Below, piece by piece: positions 53,815-64,000 of a DNA stretch of 64,000 bases. How positions within the stretch are numbered: the first letter of the stretch is position 1; every line of letters starts with the position of its first letter. The notes below the pieces were generated by a model. It was not told the DNA's origin and searched no databases. It saw only the letters and a list, made by a program, of their open reading frames with translations. The translations under genes were made by a program, and so were the position numbers. Origin of the DNA: Charina bottae (lineage: Eukaryota; Chordata; Lepidosauria; Squamata; Charinaidae); the NCBI GenBank assembly GCA_023362775.1, contig JALMGJ010000015.1, positions 23,649,001-23,713,000 on the forward strand. Reading direction: 5' to 3'.

Positions 53815-56800
53815 AACCCTCCTGGAAATCTACAACAATCTCTCCACCCTGGGCCCAACCTAAGAAAACAAAAATTATCTGGCACAGAAGCTCCTACACT
53901 TTCACCCTTCCACCAAGGATAACTCCCCTTGAATCCACAACTCTTGTAAGCCATCCATTAGAGGCCAGCGCTAACCTTTGGTCTGGCCCACAACTCTTGC
54001 AGTCCAATTAAACTCGGAAGTCCCAAACAGAGGAGCCAACGGCACCCTCTGGGCGAAATCTTCCAAGGGGTACGGGCTCCAGTCCAAAGGATGCTGTCAA
54101 ACCCAGACGCTCACCAAGAGTTCCGGGGTGCCAGCCCCAAGGGGCAGGCTTAAACCCGAACCCACTCGGCTCATTTCCATCCTCAATTCTCCTTTGGCAA
54201 CCTGAAAACAGCACTTCCTTTCCGATGGCGGGAACAAGCCCCTTGCACTGCAAGATTAAAGGTGCCCTACAAAGGAAGCCCCGTTTATCCGGGACATGCC
54301 GGATCAAAATTCCTAGGACTGCCAGAGTCCTGCGGGGCGGGGCGCTTGTGAAATTTCTGAAAAAACACTGACCAGTCAAGCTGCTAACCCTCAGGGCCCC
54401 TGTCTGCCCCCCCCCCCCCACAAATCACTCACACACACCCCAGCCTCCACCTCTGAGCCATTAGTGGGGGACTTGGCCATCTCGCAGAGCTGGGGTGAAG
54501 AAGTCCTGGACCTGGGAGATTAGCGAGACCGCTGTGTGTGGGCGGCTGGGAAGCACAGACAAAGGAACAAGGAAGATTGCTCTCCCGCAAGGTCACCAGG
54601 CCTGAAAGGAAGATAACAAACAGGGGAGGAGAAGGGCAGGCGAGGGGGAAAGCTTAAAGGGCCACGGGGTTAATGCAAGAGAAAGCTCTTTGCTAGGGGC
54701 CAGGAAAGGAGGAGATGCCCCTATGCTTGCCCCACTGCTCTGGGTCGGAACCAGACAATTCCCCTTCGTTTCGAGGCCTAACCAGGTGGAAGGGGCCCAC
54801 CGGCCACAAAACCGAAAAACACAGAGGTAGCAAAGCGCCAGGCTGGCTTTCAACAGGACTGGCTCTCCTCAACAATCCAGCGGTTCCTGTCTCCAGAAAG
54901 AGCAAATTAAGCGGAGGGGAGGGACTGCGGGGGGGCAACAAAGAGCAGTCGAGGTGGGATGGAGAGAAGGAACTGGGCTGGGGGTGCAGGAACGCCGGAC
55001 GCCCAAGCCTGGGTAAAGGCACTTGGAACAGCCTGCCTCTGAGCACGGGTGAGCGTGGACTGCTGAAAGATTCCCGCTCTTCAGCGCCCGGCTTTCTGGC
55101 TCCGCTCTTGAGCGTTAAGAGCATCAAGGCATCCCTGGGGATGGTCTTGCCCCCACACTCGAGCTCCCCAACCATGCAAGGCAGCCTCTGCAGGGAGGTC
55201 AAAACAATCAGGCTCCCGACCAGAGGCGGGCACTGGGGAGTCCAGATCCACAGATCAAGCCCAGGTGACCAGACAGGTCCTTTTCAGGCACCCCAGGGAA
55301 GGAACCGCCTCAGCTCGGAGAAGGGAGCTCCCCGTACTCCAGAGGAGCCAAGCAGAGGGAAGGGAAGCCACGTTCTGGAATGGGCCCCTTGTGAGCCCCA
55401 AATTGCACGTCTTTCTGCTCCTTCTCCTAAGCAGCTTTCTAGGACGCGCCCAGCTGCCATGTCTCCACCCGGCAGCCCCGCAGAGGACCGCAACGGGCAG
55501 AGGCCCGTGCTGGCGAGAGGAGGGTCGATGTACAAACAGTGGCCGAGTGCCGGAGTCCTCCTGCAGCAAACCCGAAAGGCACCTCTCTTCTTCTCCACCC
55601 AAGGAGACGGTGGAGAAGTCCCACCTGCCCAGAGAAGGCCATCCATCGCCACCCTTCGACCACAGAACGGCAATGCCTCCTCGGTCAAGGTTGCTCGCCC
55701 TTAGCCCGGTCGGCTGCCATTGTGGGAGGCTGTGGGCCGCAGGCAGGCACCCCGAAGGACCCTCCTCGGCCCTACCTCCTCTGCACCCCGAGACAGGAGC
55801 TTAGGATGCGATATGGACTCTAGAATGCAATGCAGCGAGTAACCCCGTGCTCCTCGGATGGGGAAACTCAGCCTCTTCCCCCTCCATTCCAGACATCATC
55901 CGTGATCCCCTCTGGAAATATCATCTCCCCCTTCCCAGGCCTGCCCCTGCCTTCTGAGAGACTCGCGCCTCCCCACGGCCTGATCACGCTGGTGCTGAGA
56001 GGCCGTGGTGGAGCAGTAAAGAGGATTTACGGTTAAATGCAAGGGGCCTTAGCAGCCATAATTCCTCCTCCTCTTGACTTAAGTGGATTTTGAACTTCAG
56101 AAAGGAGAGGCAGCTGCACACCCCGAGACAAGACGCCTGGTGAATGTAGGAGGCCGAACGCGTTTGCAAAGAAAAACGGCTTTTCCTGCAACCAGGCAGG
56201 ACGAGGCGGCTGTTCTACCTGAAAGAGCCTGGTGAACCCCCAAGACCGACAGCAGCCAAACCCGGACAGAAGTTGGGTCAGGGCAAAAGGGAGCTCGCTT
56301 CCTTCTGAAAAGGATCCCAGCTGCACGGATGACCCAAGCGCGACTGAACGCACGACCCAATTCTGCGCCCGTACTCCAGAGGCCGAGAAAGATAAATTCC
56401 AGGGTGGAGAGACAAAACCGCAACTTTTGCCCCGCCGGCCTGGCAAATGCGGGGGGGGGGGGATGTGCTCTGAGGTTACGCCTAAACTGCAAGAACAGCC
56501 TGCTGCTCTGAGCTCTGCAAGCTCCAGCCTCTTCCTTTCTCTTTCTTTTCTTTCGCACCCACCCACTCGAGGCTCACAAACCTTTCCTGATGTTCGCCAA
56601 CAAGCCACGTCAGACACACGGGCGTCAGTCACAGCCACAGAGACACGCCTGGGTCACTTCCACCCTAGTGGCTTCACAGCATCGCCCAGCCCCTGCAGAA
56701 CGGCTGCAAAGCCCACCCATCTGCATCGCTGCTATGTTGGCCCCACGGTGGTGCTGGACTCTAGAAGACCTTGGAGTCAGGCACGAAGATGGAGCACGGC

Positions 56801-57340
56801 TCTGCCACTGGAGGCGGCCACGGGTCAGTCTATTTTCAGGCCTCAAGAAGGGCGCAGGGGCAGACGCTTCGTCTTCACAGTCTCACGCAGCAAACGGGTT
56901 GCTGCCAGGCACGTGGCGGTGACCACGCTCTGGATTCTCAGTCAGCAGGAACAGCGCCCAGAATAAGCCAGCAAAGCTTTTACGCTTCCCAGGCGGCCTA
57001 CACGTGACATATCCATTCTCTACGGGGCTACGGAGCATTCCTTCTTTGGGGGTGGGAAGAAATCCACAACCTGTTGCCTCTGCAGGAGAAGTGACCGTGG
57101 CTTGGCTCACTTGGCCCACGGCGTATTCCCGTCTCCTGGCCATGCAACCTGCTGTCTATAGGATGAAGGTGGGACTGGCACAGAGAGAGGGAGGACCCGT
57201 CTGCTGGATGATGGGTTAATCAGCACGCTTCCCCCTCGTCCTGGCTCAAGAGGAATGGGCTGGATTGGCACCCAGGCGACGCTTTGTTACTTCCAATGCC
57301 GCTTCCTGGTGGGTTACCCCACTGCCCAAACCCAGCCTCT
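53815..57340. other. GC-rich non-coding stretch with chance open frames
   Basis: A 329-codon plus frame (54715-55704), 179- and 169-codon frames and a 244-codon frame (56232-56966) overlap frames in other phases. None has a domain I recognise. C and G homopolymers occur near 54408-54419 and 56451-56461. Confidence 0.5.
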
Positions 57341-57344
57341 GGGG

Positions 57345-57486
57345 CAGTGTTCCTCAACCTTGGCAACTTTCAGATGGGTGGACTTCAACTCCCAGAATTC
57401 CCCAACCAGCATATGCATATGCTGGCTGGGGAATTCTGGGAGTTGAAGTCCACCCATCTGAAAGTTGCCAAGGTTGAGGAACACTA
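57345..57486. mobile_element. palindromic hAT-type MITE (full length)
   Basis: 142 bp of almost perfect palindrome: 'cagtgttcctcaaccttggc', then 'gtggacttcaactcccagaa', around the centre 'catatgcatatg', and the complementary arm ending 'ttgaggaacacta'. The flanks 'ctctgggg' and 'ctccgggg' agree at 7 of 8 positions, an 8-bp hAT target duplication. It is the best-preserved family member here. Confidence 0.9.
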
Positions 57487-57494
57487 CTCCGGGG

Positions 57495-58605
57495 GATACT
57501 TCACAGTCCTGTCCATTCGCAAATTCAGAGGAGGGGTGAACCCCGTAACTGGATTCCCCTTGTCATGAGAACGCAGCTGTCCTGGCTCAGAGCTGCAGGG
57601 TCCATCCGCCGTCCCTCTTGAGGTGCCCATTTATTTCAGCCCCATTTCTACGCCTCTCCCGCCTCCCCTCCCATCTTCACCTTTCGAGCTCCCTTGAGGT
57701 CAGTGAGAATCAGCAAGCGGCTGGCTTTCATGGCTCTTCTCACGTCCTCCTCCAAAATCAGAAAGCCTCTCCCCGAAGCGGGAGTGGAAGGAGGCATCCA
57801 GAAGGCTCTGGGAGAAGAGGGAGGGGGGTCCATCTGGGCCTGCCCACCCAGGAGCAAGGGGGGCTGCTGTGGCTCGCCATCCAATGCCCACTGCCACCGC
57901 CTTGCAGGAACATGGTCACCAGGCCGCTGTTAATAAAACGTCACAGCTTCGGAAAAACGTGGCCCACCTTTGCCACTTGCAACGGGTGGCCATCGTGTTC
58001 TGGGCGGCTGTCGCCAGGGCCTTACTCCTCAAATTCAACCTAAAAACAGAAACTAGTGCCCGGGGCTGCTGACTCACCCAATCTGGGCAACGTAATCTTG
58101 GTTCAACTATCAGCCCAAGGCTGGAAAGGACGGAGCAAAAGAAACTCCTTTTGAAAAAGATGTTTTCCAAGAGGAACCCCCCTCTTCCCCCAAGCAGGCA
58201 GCGGGGTGGGGAAGCAGAGGCAGAGAACCACCAGAGGGAGGGGGCCAGCCTCTCTCTTTCCTCCCCAGGGCCGGGGGAGGATTATTAAGGGCATGCCAGA
58301 AATTCTGTTTGGACAAGCCGCAAAAATTCCTTCTCCAAGTTCAGTGGCCTGGTGTTCTTGCCCAAGTCTCTCGCTCCCCTGTGGAATTACTACTCTGTGT
58401 GATTACTAGCCTCATCCATCGGCTACCTGTGCAACCTGTAGCCTTAGAAATGACGGAGTGCACATCCTCAGGCCTTGATCAAAGCCAAGGTGTGTGTGCA
58501 CATACAAAGGCAGGAACAAAGGCCCACAGAACCCCGGCACGTGCGTTGCACACACACAGAAGCCCACAGGGACACCTTCTTGGGCACACACAGACAGGCA
58601 AAGCC
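57495..58605. other. non-coding stretch, nothing identified
   Basis: Open frames on both strands without recognised domains. Confidence 0.5.
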
Positions 58606-58616
58606 TCTCTTTAAGG

Positions 58617-59001
58617 TAGAGCTTTCCAAACTGTGTGTCGCGACACGTTAGTGTGTTGGCTGCAGTGTCTGGGTGTGTTGTGGCTGCTGCTGCCTCCAAA
58701 CCTGCCCTGCCAGGATTCCGCGCAGGTCCTAGTGCCTGCCTTGTGCCTGGCTGCCTCCAAACCTGCCCTGCCAGGATTCCGCGCAGGTCCTAGTGCCTGC
58801 CTTGTGCCTGGCTGCCTCCAAACCTGCCCTGCCAGGATTCCGCGCAGGTCCTAGTGCCTGCCTTGTGCCTGGCTGCCTCCAAACCTGCTTTGATTCCGCG
58901 CAGGTCCTAGTGCCTGCCTTGTGCCCTGCTGTAAGAGTGTGTCGCGAAATGATGCATGTCTAAAAAGTGTGTCACCAACATGAAAAGTCTGGAAAGCTCT
59001 G
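58617..59001 (+). mobile_element. hAT MITE with internal minisatellite, copy 2
   Basis: 385 bp, same ends as copy 1 ('tagagctttccaaact' and 'gtctggaaagctctg'), flanked by the perfect 8-bp duplication 'ctttaagg' (58609-58616 and 59002-59009). The interior has three full 61-bp units ('ccaggattcc' at 58710, 58771, 58832) and a shortened fourth, against about two in copy 1. Confidence 0.92.
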
Positions 59002-59009
59002 CTTTAAGG

Positions 59010-61535
59010 TCTGTCTCAGCTTAGCCTACTGACCTGCGTAAACCTGGTATATACACAGTGGTTTGTTTTAACGTTGGTTTGCTGAAGAGTATCAAATTAG
59101 CAGGGTTTACGGAATGCGCCCAACTATAAACCACGATTTAACGTTTGCATCCTCCGAACTTCAGCTTTGCAAGACCAGCTTTCTATCATTCGCGCCGATC
59201 GCTTTGAGGGAGTCTGGTGGTGGCAACTTTTCTGACTAACACATTTCCTCCAAAGGCTGATTGCTGACTGCCCTCAACCAGCCCAGCGCCCCTCCTGCAG
59301 GTCAGCCTGGAGACCCCATTTACAGAGCCAGAAGATGCAGGATGCGGGCAGGATGAGGAGAGGGGCTTGGCCTGGCCAGGATGGGGCCAATTTTACAAGC
59401 CGGTGTTTTGAAAAGTGGGGGAAGGGGCTCACCTTTCCCTAATCTTCCTACAAACCAAACAAGAGAGGGGAAGGGGAACTGCAAATTGCACAAAGGCAAA
59501 AATCCCTGCCTGCAACTGTTGGCTGGAATTTGGCCCTTTGAAGCCACAGAACTCAAGGCACGGCTATGGCTATCTAATCACTGGAGGGAAGGCAGGCCAG
59601 GCGTCTTCCCTCCCGTCCCTTATTGCACTGAGACTTTTTCAGGCTGCTGTCCCCGGCCCAGCCCGCCTCCCAGTTGGCGCGAGGCCCTCTACAAGCTTCA
59701 TCTGCAAAGCCAACTTCGTCCTGTCTGCAATTTCCTGCCAACGAATCAAGAGCTTCTCTTGTTCTCCTTTGTCCAGGACAAACAGCTTGGTCCTGCTTCC
59801 CTACGTTTTGGCCAGTTCTGCTGCACGCCCGTGGCATGACCCTGAAAAGAGGCAGATCCTCTAGGTTCCCATCAGCAGGGCATGCCCTCGCTCTTCGGAT
59901 ATACCCAGCCAACGTCACAACTCTGGAGGGCCGTGCGGTTTTCCCTAACCATCCCGCGTCCATTGTGCGTTTGAAAAGCTTTTAGATTCAAGTTCACCTC
60001 TTACTTATCTTTGCTCTCCCCCCCTGCCCCCCCCCCGTTTGTAACGTCCTTAAAGGGATGAGGGGCGATGCACAGGTAAGCGCACGCTGGGTAAAAACTG
60101 GGCAACTGGGTGGAACTCCTAACATAGCTGTGCCCGAGCGCAAGGCTGCATACGAGATTTTGCGCTATGCAAACGTCGGAGTGCCAGGGGAGCACGGATG
60201 CTCTGCAGGGCAAGATCCCACCCAACCCTGCCCAATTCCAAGCTGCACTTTTTTGTTGCTTTTCTTGTTGTTGTTGTTGGTTATTTATTTAGACTGCCCA
60301 CTCCGACAGACTCTGGGCGGCTTACAAATACAAACGGAAACAACAGACACAGTTAATAAAGCTGTACTGCACGGTTCTGAACTATCCCGACCAGCGACCT
60401 GATTCCAGGTGGGCTTACCATCACCCTCTTCCCAGCCCAGCCAACCAGCCTCCCTCTTGCCCCGCAGGGTGAACCGAGACACAGCGCCACCTCCTCAATT
60501 ATCCAGCCGGGAGCAGCTGCTGGCTTCCCGCCCCACCCCGTGAGTGAGGCAGTCGTCCAGTCTTGCAGCTCGACAGGCAGCTACGCGAGACAGCTCCAGC
60601 AACTGGGCCAAGCACCTTTCCGGGGCGATCCCCTCTGTTTGGCTCAGGAAGAGAACTAAATTGAGCTGAAAGACGTCAAGTTTGGGCCCTTCTCATGATT
60701 GCAAAGAGAAGCCAGGGAAAACCCAGGCGGGGTGTCCTGCAAGGCAAGAGGAAATTCACAGGCTTCAAAGCAGGTCCCCTGGCCTGGAAAATGGGAAGCG
60801 CTTTCTTTGACTCGGCCTTCGAACGTCAACTGAAAACCGCTGGAGCACTGGCGATTCGATTCCACCAGAAGCATCGCAGCCTGCCCCCCGTCCTCTGAAG
60901 ATGCAGATTTATTTCTTTATTTCCATGGTTTAGAGAGCCACCCATCTCACATGCCCACACCTCCCGAGAACTGGCAGCAGAAGGCAAGGGAGTCATGTCC
61001 TGCACATTCTGGCTGGGTACACACACTGCATTAAGCCATAAATCATGGTTTGCTAACCACAATGACAACGTTCAAATACCACGCTGAGCTGGAGTCAAGG
61101 AAACAGGGTGTGGAACTAGCCACTCTTATCCCCGTAATCCAAGGAACAGCATAGATGCAACACTCACAACTAGGCAGCTGCAGTGCAATACATGAAAAGG
61201 AAAAGTTGTTAAGTCTTCATTTTTAACCATGGTTTGTAGACAAAGGCACAACCGGCTGGGTTTGCACCCAACGAGTAACCCATAAGCCATGTTTTACAAT
61301 CCACCAGAGCTGGATGATTAACCGATTCTGTTACACCCAAGCCTCCATGATCATGGCTAAGCGCCTGCCTTGAGGAGTTCCCCCATCTCCAAAAGCAACC
61401 TCCTGTGCCAAGCGGGCAGTTCTCCTTCAAACATCAAATCCACCTACAAGTCAAATGTAGGGGCTAGTGATGTCATCTGGGTTTCTACAAGCCTGTTTGA
61501 CTGTCAGCCCATCGAGGTAGGAAACATGCCACAAT
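59010..61535. other. non-coding stretch with a LINE/SINE tail
   Basis: An antisense tail near 60275-60325 ('gactgcccactccgacagac', 'tctgggcggcttacaaa') and recurring 'ccatggtttg' or 'aaccatggttt' words at 61030-61300, of the kind seen in small squamate repeats. No gene recognised. Confidence 0.5.
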
Positions 61536-61539
61536 GAAC

Positions 61540-61880
61540 AGCCGAACTGTATTTTATGTTTCACAAAAATATACAAACTCACACAATAGATGTGCTAATC
61601 CCACACACGACAGCACCACACCCCCTAATCACCACAAAAAAACCTCTCCCAATCTCTTGCAAATGACCTATCAGCAGCTATAAACAACACCAGCAGGAAC
61701 ACACACCCTCCACTCGGGCACAGAGAGAATCTTCTAGCTGTGCTCCTGTCCTCTGAAGATGCCAGCCACAGCTACTGGCGAAACGTTAGGAACAAAAACT
61801 GCCAGAACACGGCCACGCAGCCCGGAAAACCCACAACAACCATCGAACTCTACTTTGTTGACATAGGCTGTAACAACAGA
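61540..61880 (+). mobile_element. retroelement end with hammerhead-like core
   Basis: The segment contains 'ctgaaga' (61753-61759), one extra T, a hairpin with arms 'gccag' and 'ctggc' (61761-61765 and 61775-61779), 'gaa' and the palindrome 'acgt'. The flanks 'tcct' (61749-61752) and 'agga' (61788-61791) can pair as a third helix. Downstream 'acacggccacgcagcccgga' and 'aaacccacaacaacc' are typical of a dispersed reptile retroelement end. No RT is encoded, and the class (Penelope-like) and the limits are inference. Confidence 0.45.
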
Positions 61881-61884
61881 ATCT

Positions 61885-62340
61885 TGAAAGCCCGACAGCG
61901 GTTCTCTTACACCAAAGAGACTTAAGACGGGGCACTCTTGAGTTTCTTTCTGACCCTTTCCTGTTCTCCTGGGCCAGGCTCATGTTTTGCTAACAGTCAC
62001 CACCTATGTTCTTCCAGGTCATCTTTCTACTTCTTTCCATCAATCCTGAACAAGGGGACCCCAACTCCCCAGCCATCAAGCGTCCACCAGCACAGTCTCG
62101 CTGCATCCTTAAGAGCCGTTCAGCATCTGCTGCCATTTGTGCACAGGCCAGCAAGCTCACACATGGCTCTCTCAATCCCCCTTCCTAGCCATCTTTAAGG
62201 CACCCCCTTTTTGTTCTGTAAAGCTTTTTCTCCTTTCCGACCCAATTATGAAATTAAGTCATGAAAGGAATAAATTAAATTATGAAATTAAATTATGGAA
62301 GAAATTATGGAAAGGGGTTCAGCAGTCTGTCTATCGGTCA
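61885..62340. other. non-coding stretch, nothing identified
   Basis: No recognisable gene. An AT-rich part near 62250-62310 repeats 'aaattatgaaattaa'-like words. Confidence 0.45.
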
Positions 62341-62343
62341 GTA

Positions 62344-62752
62344 CAGGTAGTCCTCACTCAATGACCATTTGTTTAGTGACAGTTCAGACTTACGACGATG
62401 CTGAAAAAGCGACTCACAACCGATGCTCACACTTATGATCGTCTCAGTGTCCCCGCGGTCACGTGATCGTGATTTGGGTGCTTGGCAACCGGTTCGCATT
62501 TATGACCATTGCAGCATCCCGTGGACATGTGATTGCCATTTTTGACCTTCCCAGCCAGCTTCTAGCAAGCAAAATCAACGGGGAACCGCATGATTCACTT
62601 AACAATCACGTGGTTTGCTTAACGACTGTGGTGATTGGCTTAATGACCACCACAAAAAAGGTTATAAAATTGGGTCAGATTTGCTTAATGACTCCTTTGC
62701 TTAGCAACCAAAATTCCAGTCTCAATTGTGGTCGTTAAGTAAGGACTACCTG
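62344..62752 (-). mobile_element. pogo/Tigger-like MITE, copy 5
   Basis: TA-flanked, with ends 'caggtagtcctcactcaatg' and 'gttaagtaaggactacctg'. About 409 bp, in the orientation of copy 3. It contains 'gcggtcacgtgatcgtg' with TCACGTGA. No transposase. Confidence 0.85.
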
Positions 62753-62759
62753 TAGGTTA

Positions 62760-63300
62760 ACTCTCTAAATACAAAATAGAATGGGGCCCAATTTTTTTTT
62801 TGGGGGGGGAGCTAGCAAAAGAATGACTGCTTTCAAAATTGGGCTGGATTGGGTCAGGGGTGCTAGAGAAAAAAAATCCTGGAAAATTCCCTATGGGAAA
62901 GAGGGTTGGGAAAGGACTCACAGTATTACTGCCTGCTCCTTTCTAAGCTATTCCCTACTGATCACCTGATCCACCGCAGAGAACACGCAGCAGCGCAGCT
63001 GGCCCTGGGCTTCCCAATGCACAGGTACACACCAACACACACACAACGTCCACTGACAGCCCAGAAGACAACGCAATGCTTGCTGCTGGTAAAGGGGCTG
63101 GAAAGCGTTCAAGAAAACAGCTCTGCAGCTTTCCTCTCCTTTTTCTACCTTCCTGTGGGCTCTTTAGGCTTCATTTATTTCCTTTTTAATGCAGATGTCC
63201 CGGAGGATGTTCTTTTACACCTGCTTTTATCGCTGGCATTCTTGCTCACAGTGTAAACCACATTGGACAGGCTTTGAAGGGAAGAGGTGAAGGGAGAAAA
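62760..63300. other. non-coding stretch, nothing identified
   Basis: Short T and G homopolymers near 62792-62809. The 116-codon frame at 62906-63256 ends in a hydrophobic stretch but matches no family I know and is not supported. Confidence 0.45.
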
Positions 63301-63316
63301 ACTAACTTGGAATACT

Positions 63317-63510
63317 GTCTGTGGCTTGAATCATGTCAACTGGATTTCTATTTTCTCAGTGGAAACGTTTCGCTCCTTATCCAAGGAGCTTCTTCAGTCT
63401 GAACTCCTTGGATAAGGAGCGAAACGTTTCCACTGAGAAAATAGAAATCCAGTTGACATGATTCAAGCCACAGACAATTCCACCTGGATGACTGAGAACC
63501 TTCATAGACA
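63317..63510. mobile_element. inverted-duplicate retroelement insertion with perfect palindrome
   Basis: A 194-bp insertion flanked by a perfect 14-bp direct repeat 'taacttggaatact' (63303-63316 and 63511-63524). The arms 63316-63388 and 63404-63476 (73 bp each) are exact reverse complements around a 15-base loop. Each arm holds the 'ggataaggagcgaaacgttt' core. The right copy continues with 'cctggatgactgagaacctt'. It is thus two copies of one retroelement end joined head to head, the left one shorter. Class suspected Penelope-like. Confidence 0.75.
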
Positions 63511-63524
63511 TAACTTGGAATACT

Positions 63525-64000
63525 ATTCTCCAACAGTCCCCCGCCCCACCATCTGCCTTTTAAAATCTGCTGACGGAGGCGCCCAAAAATCAAAGCCACT
63601 TTAAACTGGTTTCCAGAATGCGCTCACCTACAGGTGTCAAGGTAAGAAGACTGGCTATTATCCATTACTGTCCAATACCAGCAAGTTTAATGTCAAGGCC
63701 GTTACTCCCATATTTATACGATTATTTAATACAGTTTAGAAGCAACATTGAGACATGCCAAGTTGGCCCCCGACAGCAGGAGGAGGAAAAGGCTGCCAAG
63801 TGCATTCAAAGTGCGGAGGGGGGTATCTCCCCCTCCCTGCACAGGTCAGAAACTGGCAGGCCCCGCAAGTGAAACAGGACGCAGAAGGAATGGCAGCAGA
63901 GGGCCAGGCAAGGCTTGTGAGGCATCCTGTGGCAAGGAATTCCCCAGGCGAGCAGACGCGCGTTCCCTCGAGGGAGGGATTTCCAAGGCAGGCGAGGGTG
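63525..64000. other. non-coding stretch, nothing identified
   Basis: No gene or repeat recognised up to the end of the window. Confidence 0.5.

Noticed and set aside
54715..55704. 329-codon frame
   Set aside because: Same reason: stop-poor GC-rich DNA with overlapping frames in other phases and no recognisable protein.
63316..63476. Rho-independent-type terminator or replication origin from the palindrome
   Set aside because: The flanking 14-bp duplication and the duplicate retroelement ends explain it better.

Overview
The window looks like nuclear DNA of a squamate reptile (lizard or snake). This is inferred from its repeats: a BovB/RTE LINE with an open reverse-transcriptase frame, a squamate-type L1 fragment, tRNA-derived and 5S-rRNA-derived SINE pieces, palindromic hAT MITEs of the 'cttcaactcccagaattcc' type, a pogo/Tigger-like MITE with 'caggtagtcctcgctt' ends, and many long microsatellites. 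I found no recognisable protein-coding host gene, rRNA gene, functional tRNA gene or CRISPR array. The sequence is fairly GC-rich and reads as intergenic or deep-intronic DNA. Nearly all open frames are microsatellite translations or chance frames in stop-poor DNA.

Layout. 1-27 kb: mostly single-copy-looking non-coding DNA with microsatellites, two pogo-like MITEs (3.1 and 14.0 kb), palindromic hAT MITEs, 5S-derived SINE pieces, several AT-rich islets that look like conserved non-coding element candidates, one possible 120-bp exon (7.57 kb) and an unusual 399-codon open frame (20.3 kb). 27.7-29.2 kb: BovB LINE on the minus strand. 30.9-37.2 kb: regulatory-looking islets, an inverted pair of retroelement ends, and a third pogo-like MITE. 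40-44 kb: a fourth pogo-like MITE, a 31-bp hairpin, and a SINE whose interior is amplified as a 102-bp tandem repeat. 46.9-52.7 kb: an L1 3' fragment split by a complete-ended Ty1/copia LTR retrotransposon on the minus strand. 53.6 and 58.6 kb: two copies of a hAT MITE carrying a 61-bp internal minisatellite. 61.5-63.5 kb: Penelope-like (suspected) retroelement ends, the fifth pogo-like MITE, and a perfect 73-bp-arm palindrome flanked by a 14-bp direct repeat.

The strongest result is the Ty1/copia element. It has 738-bp LTRs that look identical by eye, TG...CA ends, a 5-bp target duplication, a primer-binding site matching the anticodon arm of initiator tRNA-Met next to the LTR, and gag, integrase, RT and RNase H remnants in the expected order. 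The interior is broken and the RT catalytic centre is missing. Together with young-looking LTRs, this suggests a non-autonomous element moved in trans. A second theme is a hammerhead-ribozyme-like core (CTGAAGA, one extra base, hairpin, GAAACGT) shared by at least three retroelement ends, two of the loci being arranged as inverted pairs.
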